In this document: piece after piece, positions 18,617 through 26,573 of the stretch
Layout of the letters: every line of letters begins with the position of its first letter
How positions within the stretch are numbered: the stretch's first letter is position 1
Assembly (NCBI GenBank): GCA_028344575.1
Contig: JAOMBO010000002.1
Span: forward strand, 62,001-126,000
From: Candidatus Nitrosopelagicus sp.
Lineage (GTDB): Archaea > Thermoproteota > Nitrososphaeria > Nitrososphaerales > Nitrosopumilaceae
Length of the DNA stretch: 64,000 bases
Direction of reading: 5' to 3'
Program-made: the position numbers and the translations under genes
Notes under the pieces: model-generated
Databases searched by the model: none
What the model was told of the DNA's origin: nothing
What the model saw: only the letters and a program-made list of their open reading frames with translations

Positions 18617-19452
18617 TGAATATTCTTGAAGCAATATTGAATCTATCAAGATGTGAGGATTTCAGTTTAACAAATACTAAAGAAAATGTCAACAATATTG
18701 TTTCTGATGAAGGAAAGCCCTTAGAGAAATTTGTAAGAGCATCGTTTTGTGGAAGACCTGATTCAGAGGAATCAGAAAATGTATCAGAAGACGTTTTTTG
18801 TTATGAAGGAGGTGTAAATAATCCACCTGATGCAATGATTAGAAATCAAGGTGATGCAATTGAGATCAAAAAGATTGAAAGTAAGATGGGCGGTATTCAG
18901 CTAAACAGTTCATTACCAAAACAGAAACTTTTCTCATCTGATAAAACGATTACAAACAATGCAAAAACTTGTGAGAATTGGGAATCACGAGACATGTTGT
19001 ATGTTGTCGGATATGTATCAAACAATAACATATGTTATCTATTTTTTGTGTACGGAGATTGTATTTTTAGAGAGAATCAGTTCTACGAAGATAAATTTAA
19101 CGCAATAAAAAAAGCGCTTGGTTCACTTGATATAGAAGAATTAGATCAAACAGGAAACGAATACGGTACTTTAAAAAATGTAGATGGATTAAATATTAAC
19201 ACAAACATGAGATTAAGACCTCTGAATAGTTTTGATAATCCATTGAAAATATTTTCAGATATTGTAAAGTTGGAAAATGAGGATAATTTTTCAATGTTTA
19301 CAATAATGAGAGATGCAAAATATGAGACATTTATGCCTGAAATTAGACGTGAAATAGAAGATTCTGATGTTGATGTTAGAGATTCAACAATTAATGATCC
19401 TGATAATCAAGAACAAAAGGTGAAGATCAAAATTCTTTCATTTAAAAATTAA
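18616..19452 (+). CDS. NgoPII-family type II restriction endonuclease
   Basis: MNILEAILNLSRCEDF start; NPPDAMIRNQGDAIEIKKIESKMGGIQLNSSLPKQKLFSSDKTIT is characteristic of the family. Confidence 0.82.
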   Translation: MNILEAILNLSRCEDFSLTNTKENVNNIVSDEGKPLEKFVRASFCGRPDSEESENVSEDVFCYEGGVNNPPDAMIRNQGDAIEIKKIESKMGGIQLNSSLPKQKLFSSDKTITNNAKTCENWESRDMLYVVGYVSNNNICYLFFVYGDCIFRENQFYEDKFNAIKKALGSLDIEELDQTGNEYGTLKNVDGLNINTNMRLRPLNSFDNPLKIFSDIVKLENEDNFSMFTIMRDAKYETFMPEIRREIEDSDVDVRDSTINDPDNQEQKVKIKILSFKN

Positions 19453-19453
19453 A

Positions 19454-20839
19454 ATGACTAGTGTTACATTTTATGGTGGAGTAAATGAGGTAGGAGGAAA
19501 TAAAATTCTTCTAGAAGACAAAGATACCAAAGTTTTACTTGATTTTGGAATGTCTTTTGGAAGACGTGGAGATTATTTTGATGAATTTATGAGTCCTAGA
19601 ACACCTACTGGCTTGAAAGATTTTTTGGAAATGGGATTAATTCCAAATATAAAAAATGCATACAGAACTGATTTACTAAAAATGATGGATAGAACCGATA
19701 TTGAAACGGACATAGATGCAGTATTACTTACACATGCACATGCAGATCATGCTGATTACATTTCATTTCTAAATGAAAATATTCCTCTTTACATGGGAGA
19801 TACATGCAAACTATTACTTGAAGCAATAGAAGGTAGAACCGCTAGAGATTTTGAGCGTGAAATTTTATCATTCAAACCACGTCCATTAGTAAGAAGTGAT
19901 GAGGAAATTCAGAGAGATGTTCGAACATTTCGTACAGGTGATAAATTTAAGATTGGTTCGCTAGAAGTGGAACCAATTCATGTGGATCATTCAGTCCCAG
20001 GTGCATATGGTTTTATCATTTACACATCATCAGGCCCTGTTGTTTATACTGGAGATATTAGATTACACGGAACTAAACCTGAAATGACTCAAGATTTTGT
20101 AAAAAAGGCAATAGAAGTAAAACCAATTGCACTACTAGCCGAAGGAACTAGAATTAATGATTTAGAGAGTGACGAATCAGAGCAAAAAGTGTACAATGAT
20201 TGTAACAGTCATGTTGAAAAATCTGATAAACTAGCAATTGCAGATTTTAACTTCAAAGATATGGATAGATTTCGAACATTTTATAATATTGCAAAAGAAA
20301 ATGGTCGTAAACTTGTAATCAACATTAATGACACATTATTTTTAGAAAAATTATCTCAAGATCCGCAGCTAAATTTACCAAAACCAGATGATGAAAATAT
20401 TCTCATATACAAACCAAAAAAAACAATTTGGAAAACATTTGAAAAGCAATATCTTGAAAATACTAATGCATTAACAGCCGAGGAATTAGTTGAAAAACAA
20501 GAAAAATTGCTTTGTGCATTTTCATTTTGGGATTTTGGTGCCATGATAGATATGAAACCAAAATCAGGTGGATTATACCTACATTCAGCAAGTGAGCCGT
20601 TTAATGAAGAAGGAAAATTGGATTACAAAAGAGTGGATTTGTGGCTAAATCATTTTGGTTTAAATCGAATTCAGAGTCATTGTTCTGGACATTCAAAAGG
20701 AAAGGATTTGCTGGAAATTGTAAAATCAATTGATTCAGACATGTTGTTTCCAATACATACAGAAAATCCAGATTCTTACAAAAAAATTACAGATAAAATT
20801 ACCATAGTTCAAGAAAGCAAAAAGTATGAGATAGGATAA
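19454..20839 (+). CDS. MBL-fold metallohydrolase, RNase J-like
   Basis: GGVNEVGGNKILLED, LLTHAHADHADYISFL, VDHSVPGAYGFII, VVYTGDIRLHG, CSGHSKGKDLLE. Confidence 0.82.
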   Translation: MTSVTFYGGVNEVGGNKILLEDKDTKVLLDFGMSFGRRGDYFDEFMSPRTPTGLKDFLEMGLIPNIKNAYRTDLLKMMDRTDIETDIDAVLLTHAHADHADYISFLNENIPLYMGDTCKLLLEAIEGRTARDFEREILSFKPRPLVRSDEEIQRDVRTFRTGDKFKIGSLEVEPIHVDHSVPGAYGFIIYTSSGPVVYTGDIRLHGTKPEMTQDFVKKAIEVKPIALLAEGTRINDLESDESEQKVYNDCNSHVEKSDKLAIADFNFKDMDRFRTFYNIAKENGRKLVININDTLFLEKLSQDPQLNLPKPDDENILIYKPKKTIWKTFEKQYLENTNALTAEELVEKQEKLLCAFSFWDFGAMIDMKPKSGGLYLHSASEPFNEEGKLDYKRVDLWLNHFGLNRIQSHCSGHSKGKDLLEIVKSIDSDMLFPIHTENPDSYKKITDKITIVQESKKYEIG

Positions 20840-20853
20840 CTATATCCTAAGAA

Positions 20854-21192
20854 TTAGTATTTTGAATCTTCTTTAAAATCATCTAAGAATCTCTTTTTCC
20901 ATCTTTCTCTTTCTAATTTTGAAAGATCATCTTTGAATTCTTCATTGATGCTCTCTTTGATCCTTCCATCTGCATCACCGGAACAACATGATTCACATAT
21001 CCACTCTGGAACTACCTGATATGATGGTAATTTTGTGGGATTACAAATAATTTGTTTGTCGATATCCACTCCACAGTACTTACATTGATGTTGCACATCC
21101 GAATCCGTAAAACATTCGTCACAATGATCTCCTTCTAAGATTTCATAGGGAACTTCTCCATCACAGTTTGGGCAATGGTAACAATCATCCAT
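20854..21192 (-). CDS. Cys-rich zinc-ribbon protein co-oriented with MTase
   Basis: CPNCDG..CDECF..CKYCG..CESCC. Confidence 0.65.
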   Translation of the reverse strand: MDDCYHCPNCDGEVPYEILEGDHCDECFTDSDVQHQCKYCGVDIDKQIICNPTKLPSYQVVPEWICESCCSGDADGRIKESINEEFKDDLSKLERERWKKRFLDDFKEDSKY

Positions 21193-21194
21193 AA

Positions 21195-22364
21195 TTATGA
21201 ATTAGTATTTCGAATCTTTTTCTCTGATTCAATTTTTTTGTAATCAAATGCGTGCGCTCTGACAACTTCAATTAATTCATCAACTGAATCGTATGATTGT
21301 AATTTTGTTTTCTTTGCTTCTTTGTAAGACCTTAAAATTGCATTTCCAATTGCTTTTCCAAGAAGTGGTGGAACCGCATTACCAATTTGCCTCCATTGTT
21401 GAGAAACTGACCCTTCAAAAATGAAATCATTAGGGAAGCTTTGAATGGATGCAGCCTCTCTTGCGGTGAGATATCGAGGTTCTGTTGGATGATAGTATGT
21501 GTGTCTACCAGTCATTATAGTTGGAGAAAGACTGTTTCTGTCTAAGCGATTAAGTTTCTTTTCACGAAATCTAGATTCTTCAATTGTATCCCAATCAACA
21601 TCAAATCGAAGTTTTGGTGGCAAATATTCAAGTTCATCTTTTTCATATCTAACACTTTTACCTTCAGGAATTTTCATTATTCGTTTCTTTTCAAGTTCAT
21701 TTTTAATTTGAGCAGCCTCAATGTCATGATTATGTTCTACATCATCAAATCGCATATCTGAAAATGCATCATTGACCGTTCTTGATTTTTTCACGTGTGT
21801 TGGTTCTGGGAAAAAATTTTCTATTCCAAGTCTATTACCGATAAAAATTGATCTTCGTCTTCTTTGCGCTACACCATAATGATCAGCTGACAAAACACGT
21901 ACTGACATGTTGTAACCTAATTTTGCAAATTGAGTGATTATTCCTGCTGAAATATTGATATTTTTTTTACTTAGTATACCGGTGACGTTTTCTAAAATAA
22001 CAAAATCAGGCTTGATGTTTTTTACTGCACGTACAAATTCTAGAAATAAGAAATTTCGTGGATCATCTGGAATTCCCTCTCCAACTGTTGACAAGCCTTG
22101 ACATGGAGGACCTCCACAAACAATGTGTACTTTTTGAGATTTTGAAAGTTTTTTGAATTTTTCATTTGAAACATCAGAGATATCTCCAAGATATGGTTCT
22201 GCATGAGGATGATTACGCTCAAATGTTGACATTGCTGCTTTGTCATTATCAGTTCCCATTACACACTGTAATCCTGCCATCTCTAATCCACAAGATAATC
22301 CGCCTGCTCCAGAAAATAGATCTACAAAATTTAATTGATTTTTTGTAATATTCAATCTAATCAT
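21195..22364 (-). CDS. DNA (cytosine-5) methyltransferase
   Basis: DLFSGAGGLSCGLEMAG, GGPPCQGLS, LENVTGI, QRRRRSIFIG, RYLTAREAASIQSFPNDFIFEG, QIGNAVPP. Confidence 0.95.
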   Translation of the reverse strand: MIRLNITKNQLNFVDLFSGAGGLSCGLEMAGLQCVMGTDNDKAAMSTFERNHPHAEPYLGDISDVSNEKFKKLSKSQKVHIVCGGPPCQGLSTVGEGIPDDPRNFLFLEFVRAVKNIKPDFVILENVTGILSKKNINISAGIITQFAKLGYNMSVRVLSADHYGVAQRRRRSIFIGNRLGIENFFPEPTHVKKSRTVNDAFSDMRFDDVEHNHDIEAAQIKNELEKKRIMKIPEGKSVRYEKDELEYLPPKLRFDVDWDTIEESRFREKKLNRLDRNSLSPTIMTGRHTYYHPTEPRYLTAREAASIQSFPNDFIFEGSVSQQWRQIGNAVPPLLGKAIGNAILRSYKEAKKTKLQSYDSVDELIEVVRAHAFDYKKIESEKKIRNTNS

Positions 22365-22433
22365 TATGAATTTGTTAGATTACTAATTAAGAATGTTCAA
22401 TGAGTTTTAGCTCACTAAAACAAAAGAGGAATT

Positions 22434-22658
22434 CTATTTCTTTTCTCTTTCAATTATTGATGCAACTAACTGAATCATCATTGAAAATTCTTCTATATTC
22501 CCCTTACAGATTTCCAACATTTCATCTTTCTCAGGTGAGTCTGGCTGTTTTTGTACATTCTCAACTATTCCAGTCTCTCGAATACGATTAGTCTCAAACC
22601 ATTCTTGTAAAACCTTCAAGTCATTAGCAGAATCTTCTTGCATGAATGTACATTTCAC
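22434..22658 (-). CDS. Uncharacterised small protein
   Basis: 74-aa charged ORF. Confidence 0.45.
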   Translation of the reverse strand: MKCTFMQEDSANDLKVLQEWFETNRIRETGIVENVQKQPDSPEKDEMLEICKGNIEEFSMMIQLVASIIEREKK

Positions 22659-22849
22659 TCCTAGCTAAATAATCTTCATTTGAAATACCTATAACCAAAC
22701 TGTTCATACACAATGATGGAAGAGCTTTAGTAATTTTCTTGTAAAAGAACTGAAACTACTGTCTCTGCTCACATTTTTAAAAAATAGTTTATAGCAAACG
22801 CTTGTTAAAAATTCAGAAAAACAAAAGGGGCCGCATTTTTGTTAAGGTT

Positions 22850-23035
22850 CTAGATTAGGGCTTCTGCTTTAGCTTTATCTGAACCACATATTCTCATAAC
22901 TGTGATACCTGTATCAGGAGATGTTCCTTTAATCGCATAACGTCCGTTCTTTAGTTGAACGACTTTAGGATCCTTGATCTCTACTTTCTTTCTGGCCTTC
23001 ACATCATATGCTTCTACCATGATATACCACATCAT
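22850..23035 (-). CDS. Small conserved protein (DUF5679-like)
   Basis: VEAYDVKARKKVEIKDPKVVQLKNGRYAIKGTSPDTGITVMRI. Confidence 0.6.
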   Translation of the reverse strand: MMWYIMVEAYDVKARKKVEIKDPKVVQLKNGRYAIKGTSPDTGITVMRICGSDKAKAEALI

Positions 23036-23238
23036 CCAGAGTATTTGAAATAAAATTATGAGAGAAAGTTATCTTAGAGGTTTAATTTTTTGACAATTCT
23101 CAAGTTTTGTTATATATGAGCATCCAAAAGTCATTCATTTCAAAGAAATATCCTGCCTTTTTCTCTATTTTTCATATATAGAATAAGTTTGAATAATCAT
23201 CATCTGTTTTTTAATAAAATCTAAATGTAAAATAGCAA

Positions 23239-23424
23239 ATGATTGATTCGTCAATTTGTGAGTTTTGTAAAAAGAAACATGCATCAAAATCCTTTCATTG
23301 TAACCATTGTCTAAAACCACACAAAATTTGTGCATCCTGTATTCTAAAAAACAAGACAAAGATGAATCTACGTAAAGTTCACAAGAGAACTATCTTTGAT
23401 AGTAATTTGGAAAAATGGGCATAA
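23239..23424 (+). CDS. Small zinc-finger protein
   Basis: CEFCKKKH...CNHCLKPHKICASC. Confidence 0.5.
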   Translation: MIDSSICEFCKKKHASKSFHCNHCLKPHKICASCILKNKTKMNLRKVHKRTIFDSNLEKWA

Positions 23425-23464
23425 AGAAGTCTAGAGAAATATCCAATATTGTAATCTCTGATGT

Positions 23465-23857
23465 TTAGTTTTTTGTAGGATCGCCGCTAAGGATATTCAA
23501 GACATGTTCAACAACATCTTCTCTTCCACCTTGATGGTAGTCATCCCTTACCGGATTTGAGGCCATGCTAACAAATACCAAATGATTTTTTCCTGCAGGA
23601 AAAGTCATTCTTGTTAGTTTTTCAAATGCTGCAACAGCATATTGTCCTTGACCAATCTTTGGGGATAGTTGTTTTCGTGCCTTCCATGAAGTTGCTGCAC
23701 GTTTTAGTGATTCAGATGTTTCTTCATCACTAAGATAGTTACGGATTCCAGCTCTATGCATTACTGCCTTGATTTCTCCTTCACTATCAGCTACAATGCA
23801 GTTTCTTATGTTTGGATCAGAGTCCATTATTCGTTTCATGGTTGCATCATATTTCAT
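23465..23857 (-). CDS. Conserved protein, possibly Roadblock/LC7-like
   Basis: 130-aa ORF; NCIVADSEGEIKAVM...NHLVFVSM layout. Confidence 0.5.
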   Translation of the reverse strand: MKYDATMKRIMDSDPNIRNCIVADSEGEIKAVMHRAGIRNYLSDEETSESLKRAATSWKARKQLSPKIGQGQYAVAAFEKLTRMTFPAGKNHLVFVSMASNPVRDDYHQGGREDVVEHVLNILSGDPTKN

Positions 23858-23923
23858 GGGATCGTATAGGTCATCGTGAGATTTAGGTTTTTATCACTGG
23901 CCATACTAGCACAATCGTTGATT

Positions 23924-23975
23924 CCATGAACACGCAGTTCATGGGTGGGAGAGAAATTTTCAGTTTCTCTTCCAC
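23924..23975. ncRNA. Candidate structured RNA or leader: two abutting hairpins (7 bp and 12 bp, each with 7-nt loop)
   Basis: CCATGAA-CACGCAG-TTCATGG then GTGGGAGAGAAA-TTTTCAG-TTTCTCTTCCAC (one G-U pair), no gap between them. Confidence 0.45.
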
Positions 23976-23987
23976 ACTATTATTTTA

Positions 23988-24089
23988 CTAACTAGTTTGG
24001 ATGTACAAAATTACGCAAATAGTAACAAACATTGAGATTATTGCAATTCCACGAAGATTAACAATTTTGTTTTCTTCATCTTCAGACAT
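23988..24089 (-). CDS. 33-aa single-TM small protein
   Basis: MSEDEENKIVNLRGIAIISMFVTICVILYIQTS; TAATG stop/start overlap with upstream ORF. Confidence 0.45.
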   Translation of the reverse strand: MSEDEENKIVNLRGIAIISMFVTICVILYIQTS

Positions 24090-24205
24090 TATTTTTTCCA
24101 GCCCGAGGTCCAGTTTTTCAATGAGCATTTTGCTAATTCACTTCTAGAATGATCTTTTAGCTTGCGTCCACATTTTGGACACTCCATCTTCATGTATTTA
24201 CTCAT
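24089..24205 (-). CDS. 38-aa zinc-binding small protein
   Basis: MSKYMKMECPKCGRKLKDHSRSELAKCSLKNWTSGWKK. Confidence 0.5.
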   Translation of the reverse strand: MSKYMKMECPKCGRKLKDHSRSELAKCSLKNWTSGWKK

Positions 24206-24741
24206 GTGTTAGTTACGTCATCAACTAGGATAATCTTTTCCTTTATCAGATATTGTAATGCTTGTAACAGCTCTTTTTCTGAAATGCTATCTTCGGCATA
24301 CCAAACAAAGATGTTTCTAACCCAGTCAGGAATCTTACTTTCTTCTCCTATTACACTGATGGTGGTTTCTGCAGTCTTGTGTGTACAAATATCTCGATGT
24401 ATCTCTCTGCACATACTCATTATGTTTACTAGATAATCACCAGATGTATCATCGTTAGACAACTCAAAGGGAAACTCAAACATTCCATTAGAGTCACTAG
24501 TCAAAAAGAAATCAGAGATGACCGTTCCATTTGGATTTGATATCTTTACACTTAGTAAGACATCTGAAGTTGCTGCATCATCATACTCAACCCAGCCGGT
24601 TATCGCTAAATCATCACCAACTGAATAAACAAAATTCTCATCAATTGTTAAGATTGGTTGCGAAATGTGAGTTGAATATGCATTTTCAACACCAACTATT
24701 GTAATTGCTGCAATTATGAATAAGACAAATATTTTCATCAT
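24202..24741 (-). CDS. Secreted protein with Ig-like domain and C-terminal PxWV(R/K)N motif
   Basis: Signal peptide; IPDWVRNIFVWYAEDSISEKELLQALQYLIKEKIILV resembles the repeat in 26574..28820. Confidence 0.7.
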   Translation of the reverse strand: MMKIFVLFIIAAITIVGVENAYSTHISQPILTIDENFVYSVGDDLAITGWVEYDDAATSDVLLSVKISNPNGTVISDFFLTSDSNGMFEFPFELSNDDTSGDYLVNIMSMCREIHRDICTHKTAETTISVIGEESKIPDWVRNIFVWYAEDSISEKELLQALQYLIKEKIILVDDVTNT

Positions 24742-24896
24742 AATTTTCTCTGTAAATCAAATAATTTAAAGATGGAAACGGCTTTCACCTTTTTCAAAGC
24801 TACTCACCATCTCCGTAACCACAACGGCCTAATCATAGACCGCTACTGACGAAGACAGTGATCAGAATAGGTCAATTACCATATTTTAGTTTTGAA

Positions 24897-25121
24897 TCAG
24901 GCGCCACTAATGCTGTCTGTCAATTCCATGAAATAGGCAATGACAAAATTTAGTGCCTGAAATGCGACAAATCCTATACCAAAACATAGTACAATTTTTT
25001 TTGGTAATGATATCTTATTCCACCAGGAAAGAGTCTTTTTTGATGGTGTATTACACGATGAGCAATAATCACCATGTTCGGCTATTTTTATGCCACATTT
25101 TTGACAGAACATACAATACAT
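24897..25121 (-). CDS. Zinc-ribbon plus TM protein
   Basis: MYCMFCQKCGIKIAEHGDYCSSCNTPS then TM. Confidence 0.65.
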   Translation of the reverse strand: MYCMFCQKCGIKIAEHGDYCSSCNTPSKKTLSWWNKISLPKKIVLCFGIGFVAFQALNFVIAYFMELTDSISGA

Positions 25122-25205
25122 TATTCCATACTTAAATTAAGAATTTCGAGAATGTGCCTATTTTTTTTCGCATACTATATTTAGAGTAAATGCAGATCGA
25201 ATACA

Positions 25206-26081
25206 TTGTCTAAATACCAAAATCAGCCAATTAACGTAAATTTCGGAAAGGCTAAAGGAGTAGTTTTAGGATTAATTGTTTTAATTATAATTGGAGTAAT
25301 GGTCGGTTCTGCAGTATCAATTGTAGATGCAGGATTCAGAGGCGTACTACTTCACTGGAACGCTGTAGATTTAGTTGATCCTCCACTAGAGGAAGGACTG
25401 CATTTTATAGTTCCATTCCAAGATTCAGTTGTTCCACTTGAGGTTCGTACCCTAAAGTATACAAAAGCGACAACGTCGGCATCACAGGACTTGCAGACAG
25501 TGTCAACTGAGATTACAGTAAACTATCATCCAGACCCAACTCGTGTTAACTATCTGTACAAAGAAGTTGGTTTAGACTATGAGAATCGTATCATTCAACC
25601 AACTGTAGAGGAGGTTGTAAAACAGGTAACAGCCAATTATAACGCTGAAGAGTTAATCACAAAAAGACCGCTAGTAAAACAAGACATTCAAAATGAGATT
25701 TCTGAACGTCTTGCTGACTTTAACATTACAACTGAAATTGTATCAATTACAGATTTCCAGTTCTCAGTATTATTTGCACAAGCAATTGAATCTAAAGTAG
25801 AGGCAGAACAACGCGCACTAAAAGCAGAAAATGATTTGGTGAGAATTGAGGTAGAAGCAAGACAGTTTGAAGCACAATCATTTGGTATTGCAGAAGCAAA
25901 TATTGCAGAAGCAAGAGGTGAAGCAGAAGCAATTAACATTATCAACCAAGCACTTGCAAACAACCCATACTATCTAGAATGGCTCAAGATTCAGAAATGG
26001 GATGGAATACTACCGCTAGTTACTGGCGGTGATGGAGCAACTCCATTTATTGAAATTCCAACAAATAACCAAAGACCTTAG
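25206..26081 (+). CDS. SPFH/Band 7 (prohibitin-like) membrane protein
   Basis: N-terminal TM, GLHFIVPFQDSVVPLEVRTLKY, Ala/Glu-rich coiled coil AEQRALKAENDLVRIEVEARQFEAQSFGIAEANIAEARGEAEAI. Confidence 0.92.
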   Translation: MSKYQNQPINVNFGKAKGVVLGLIVLIIIGVMVGSAVSIVDAGFRGVLLHWNAVDLVDPPLEEGLHFIVPFQDSVVPLEVRTLKYTKATTSASQDLQTVSTEITVNYHPDPTRVNYLYKEVGLDYENRIIQPTVEEVVKQVTANYNAEELITKRPLVKQDIQNEISERLADFNITTEIVSITDFQFSVLFAQAIESKVEAEQRALKAENDLVRIEVEARQFEAQSFGIAEANIAEARGEAEAINIINQALANNPYYLEWLKIQKWDGILPLVTGGDGATPFIEIPTNNQRP

Positions 26082-26371
26082 TTCTTAGGTTTATCTCTCA
26101 AGTTATCGTACATTGATAAAAATTGGTCAGGTTCGTTTCTACGATAATGTTTAGCTAAGCGATTAATCTCTGCATCAGATAATGTTTCACCTTTGTTTTC
26201 GTTAAACTCTTTGATTATCTCAAACTGTGTTTTTTTGATGTTATACCTTCTCAAGGTTCTATTGATTGAACCATTTGCCAAGATATCAAAAATCACATAT
26301 CTATACACCAGATAGCCAGATATTCCTAAAATTGCGACTATTGAGATTGGAATTATCCAAGCATATACCAT
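26078..26371 (-). CDS. Membrane-anchored hypothetical protein
   Basis: N-terminal TM; ends in TTAG stop overlap with SPFH gene. Confidence 0.6.
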   Translation of the reverse strand: MVYAWIIPISIVAILGISGYLVYRYVIFDILANGSINRTLRRYNIKKTQFEIIKEFNENKGETLSDAEINRLAKHYRRNEPDQFLSMYDNLRDKPKN

Positions 26372-26573
26372 GATTATGGTTAGTCAAAAGAGTATTTCAT
26401 TGTTATCCGTTAGAAAGGTTTTAGTTTGTATCAAAATTGATAATTTCTATTGGTTTGCACGCCAACAGGAGATTAATTTCTCTGCCTGAAGAGACGACAA
26501 ACGTTGTCTTTTCAGGATATTATAATTTCAGTATAGAAATGAATTTTTATGATTCATTTGATTTTAGTACATT

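Noticed and set aside
9063-22364. Assignment to DISARM, Dpd or Dnd systems
   Set aside because: SNF2 helicase, ParB-like protein and MTase overlap in theme, but signature genes (e.g. PLD nuclease DrmC, TGT-like DpdA, DndA-E) are not seen.
9063-22364. Classical integrative element with tRNA attachment site
   Set aside because: No integrase and no tRNA at either edge; the only tRNAs are at 54-55 kb.
23170-23185. TATAGAATAAG as a fifth copy of the island promoter element
   Set aside because: Partial match only, no CCGA at the right distance and not positioned at a gene start.
23890-23980. 5S rRNA-like reading (GGCCATA ... GAACACG)
   Set aside because: Spacing and helix II/III pairing do not fit; the hairpins form a different structure.
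24780-24880. Possible sRNA with CTGA/GTGATCA boxes
   Set aside because: Boxes are degenerate and nested pairing is weak; not enough support.
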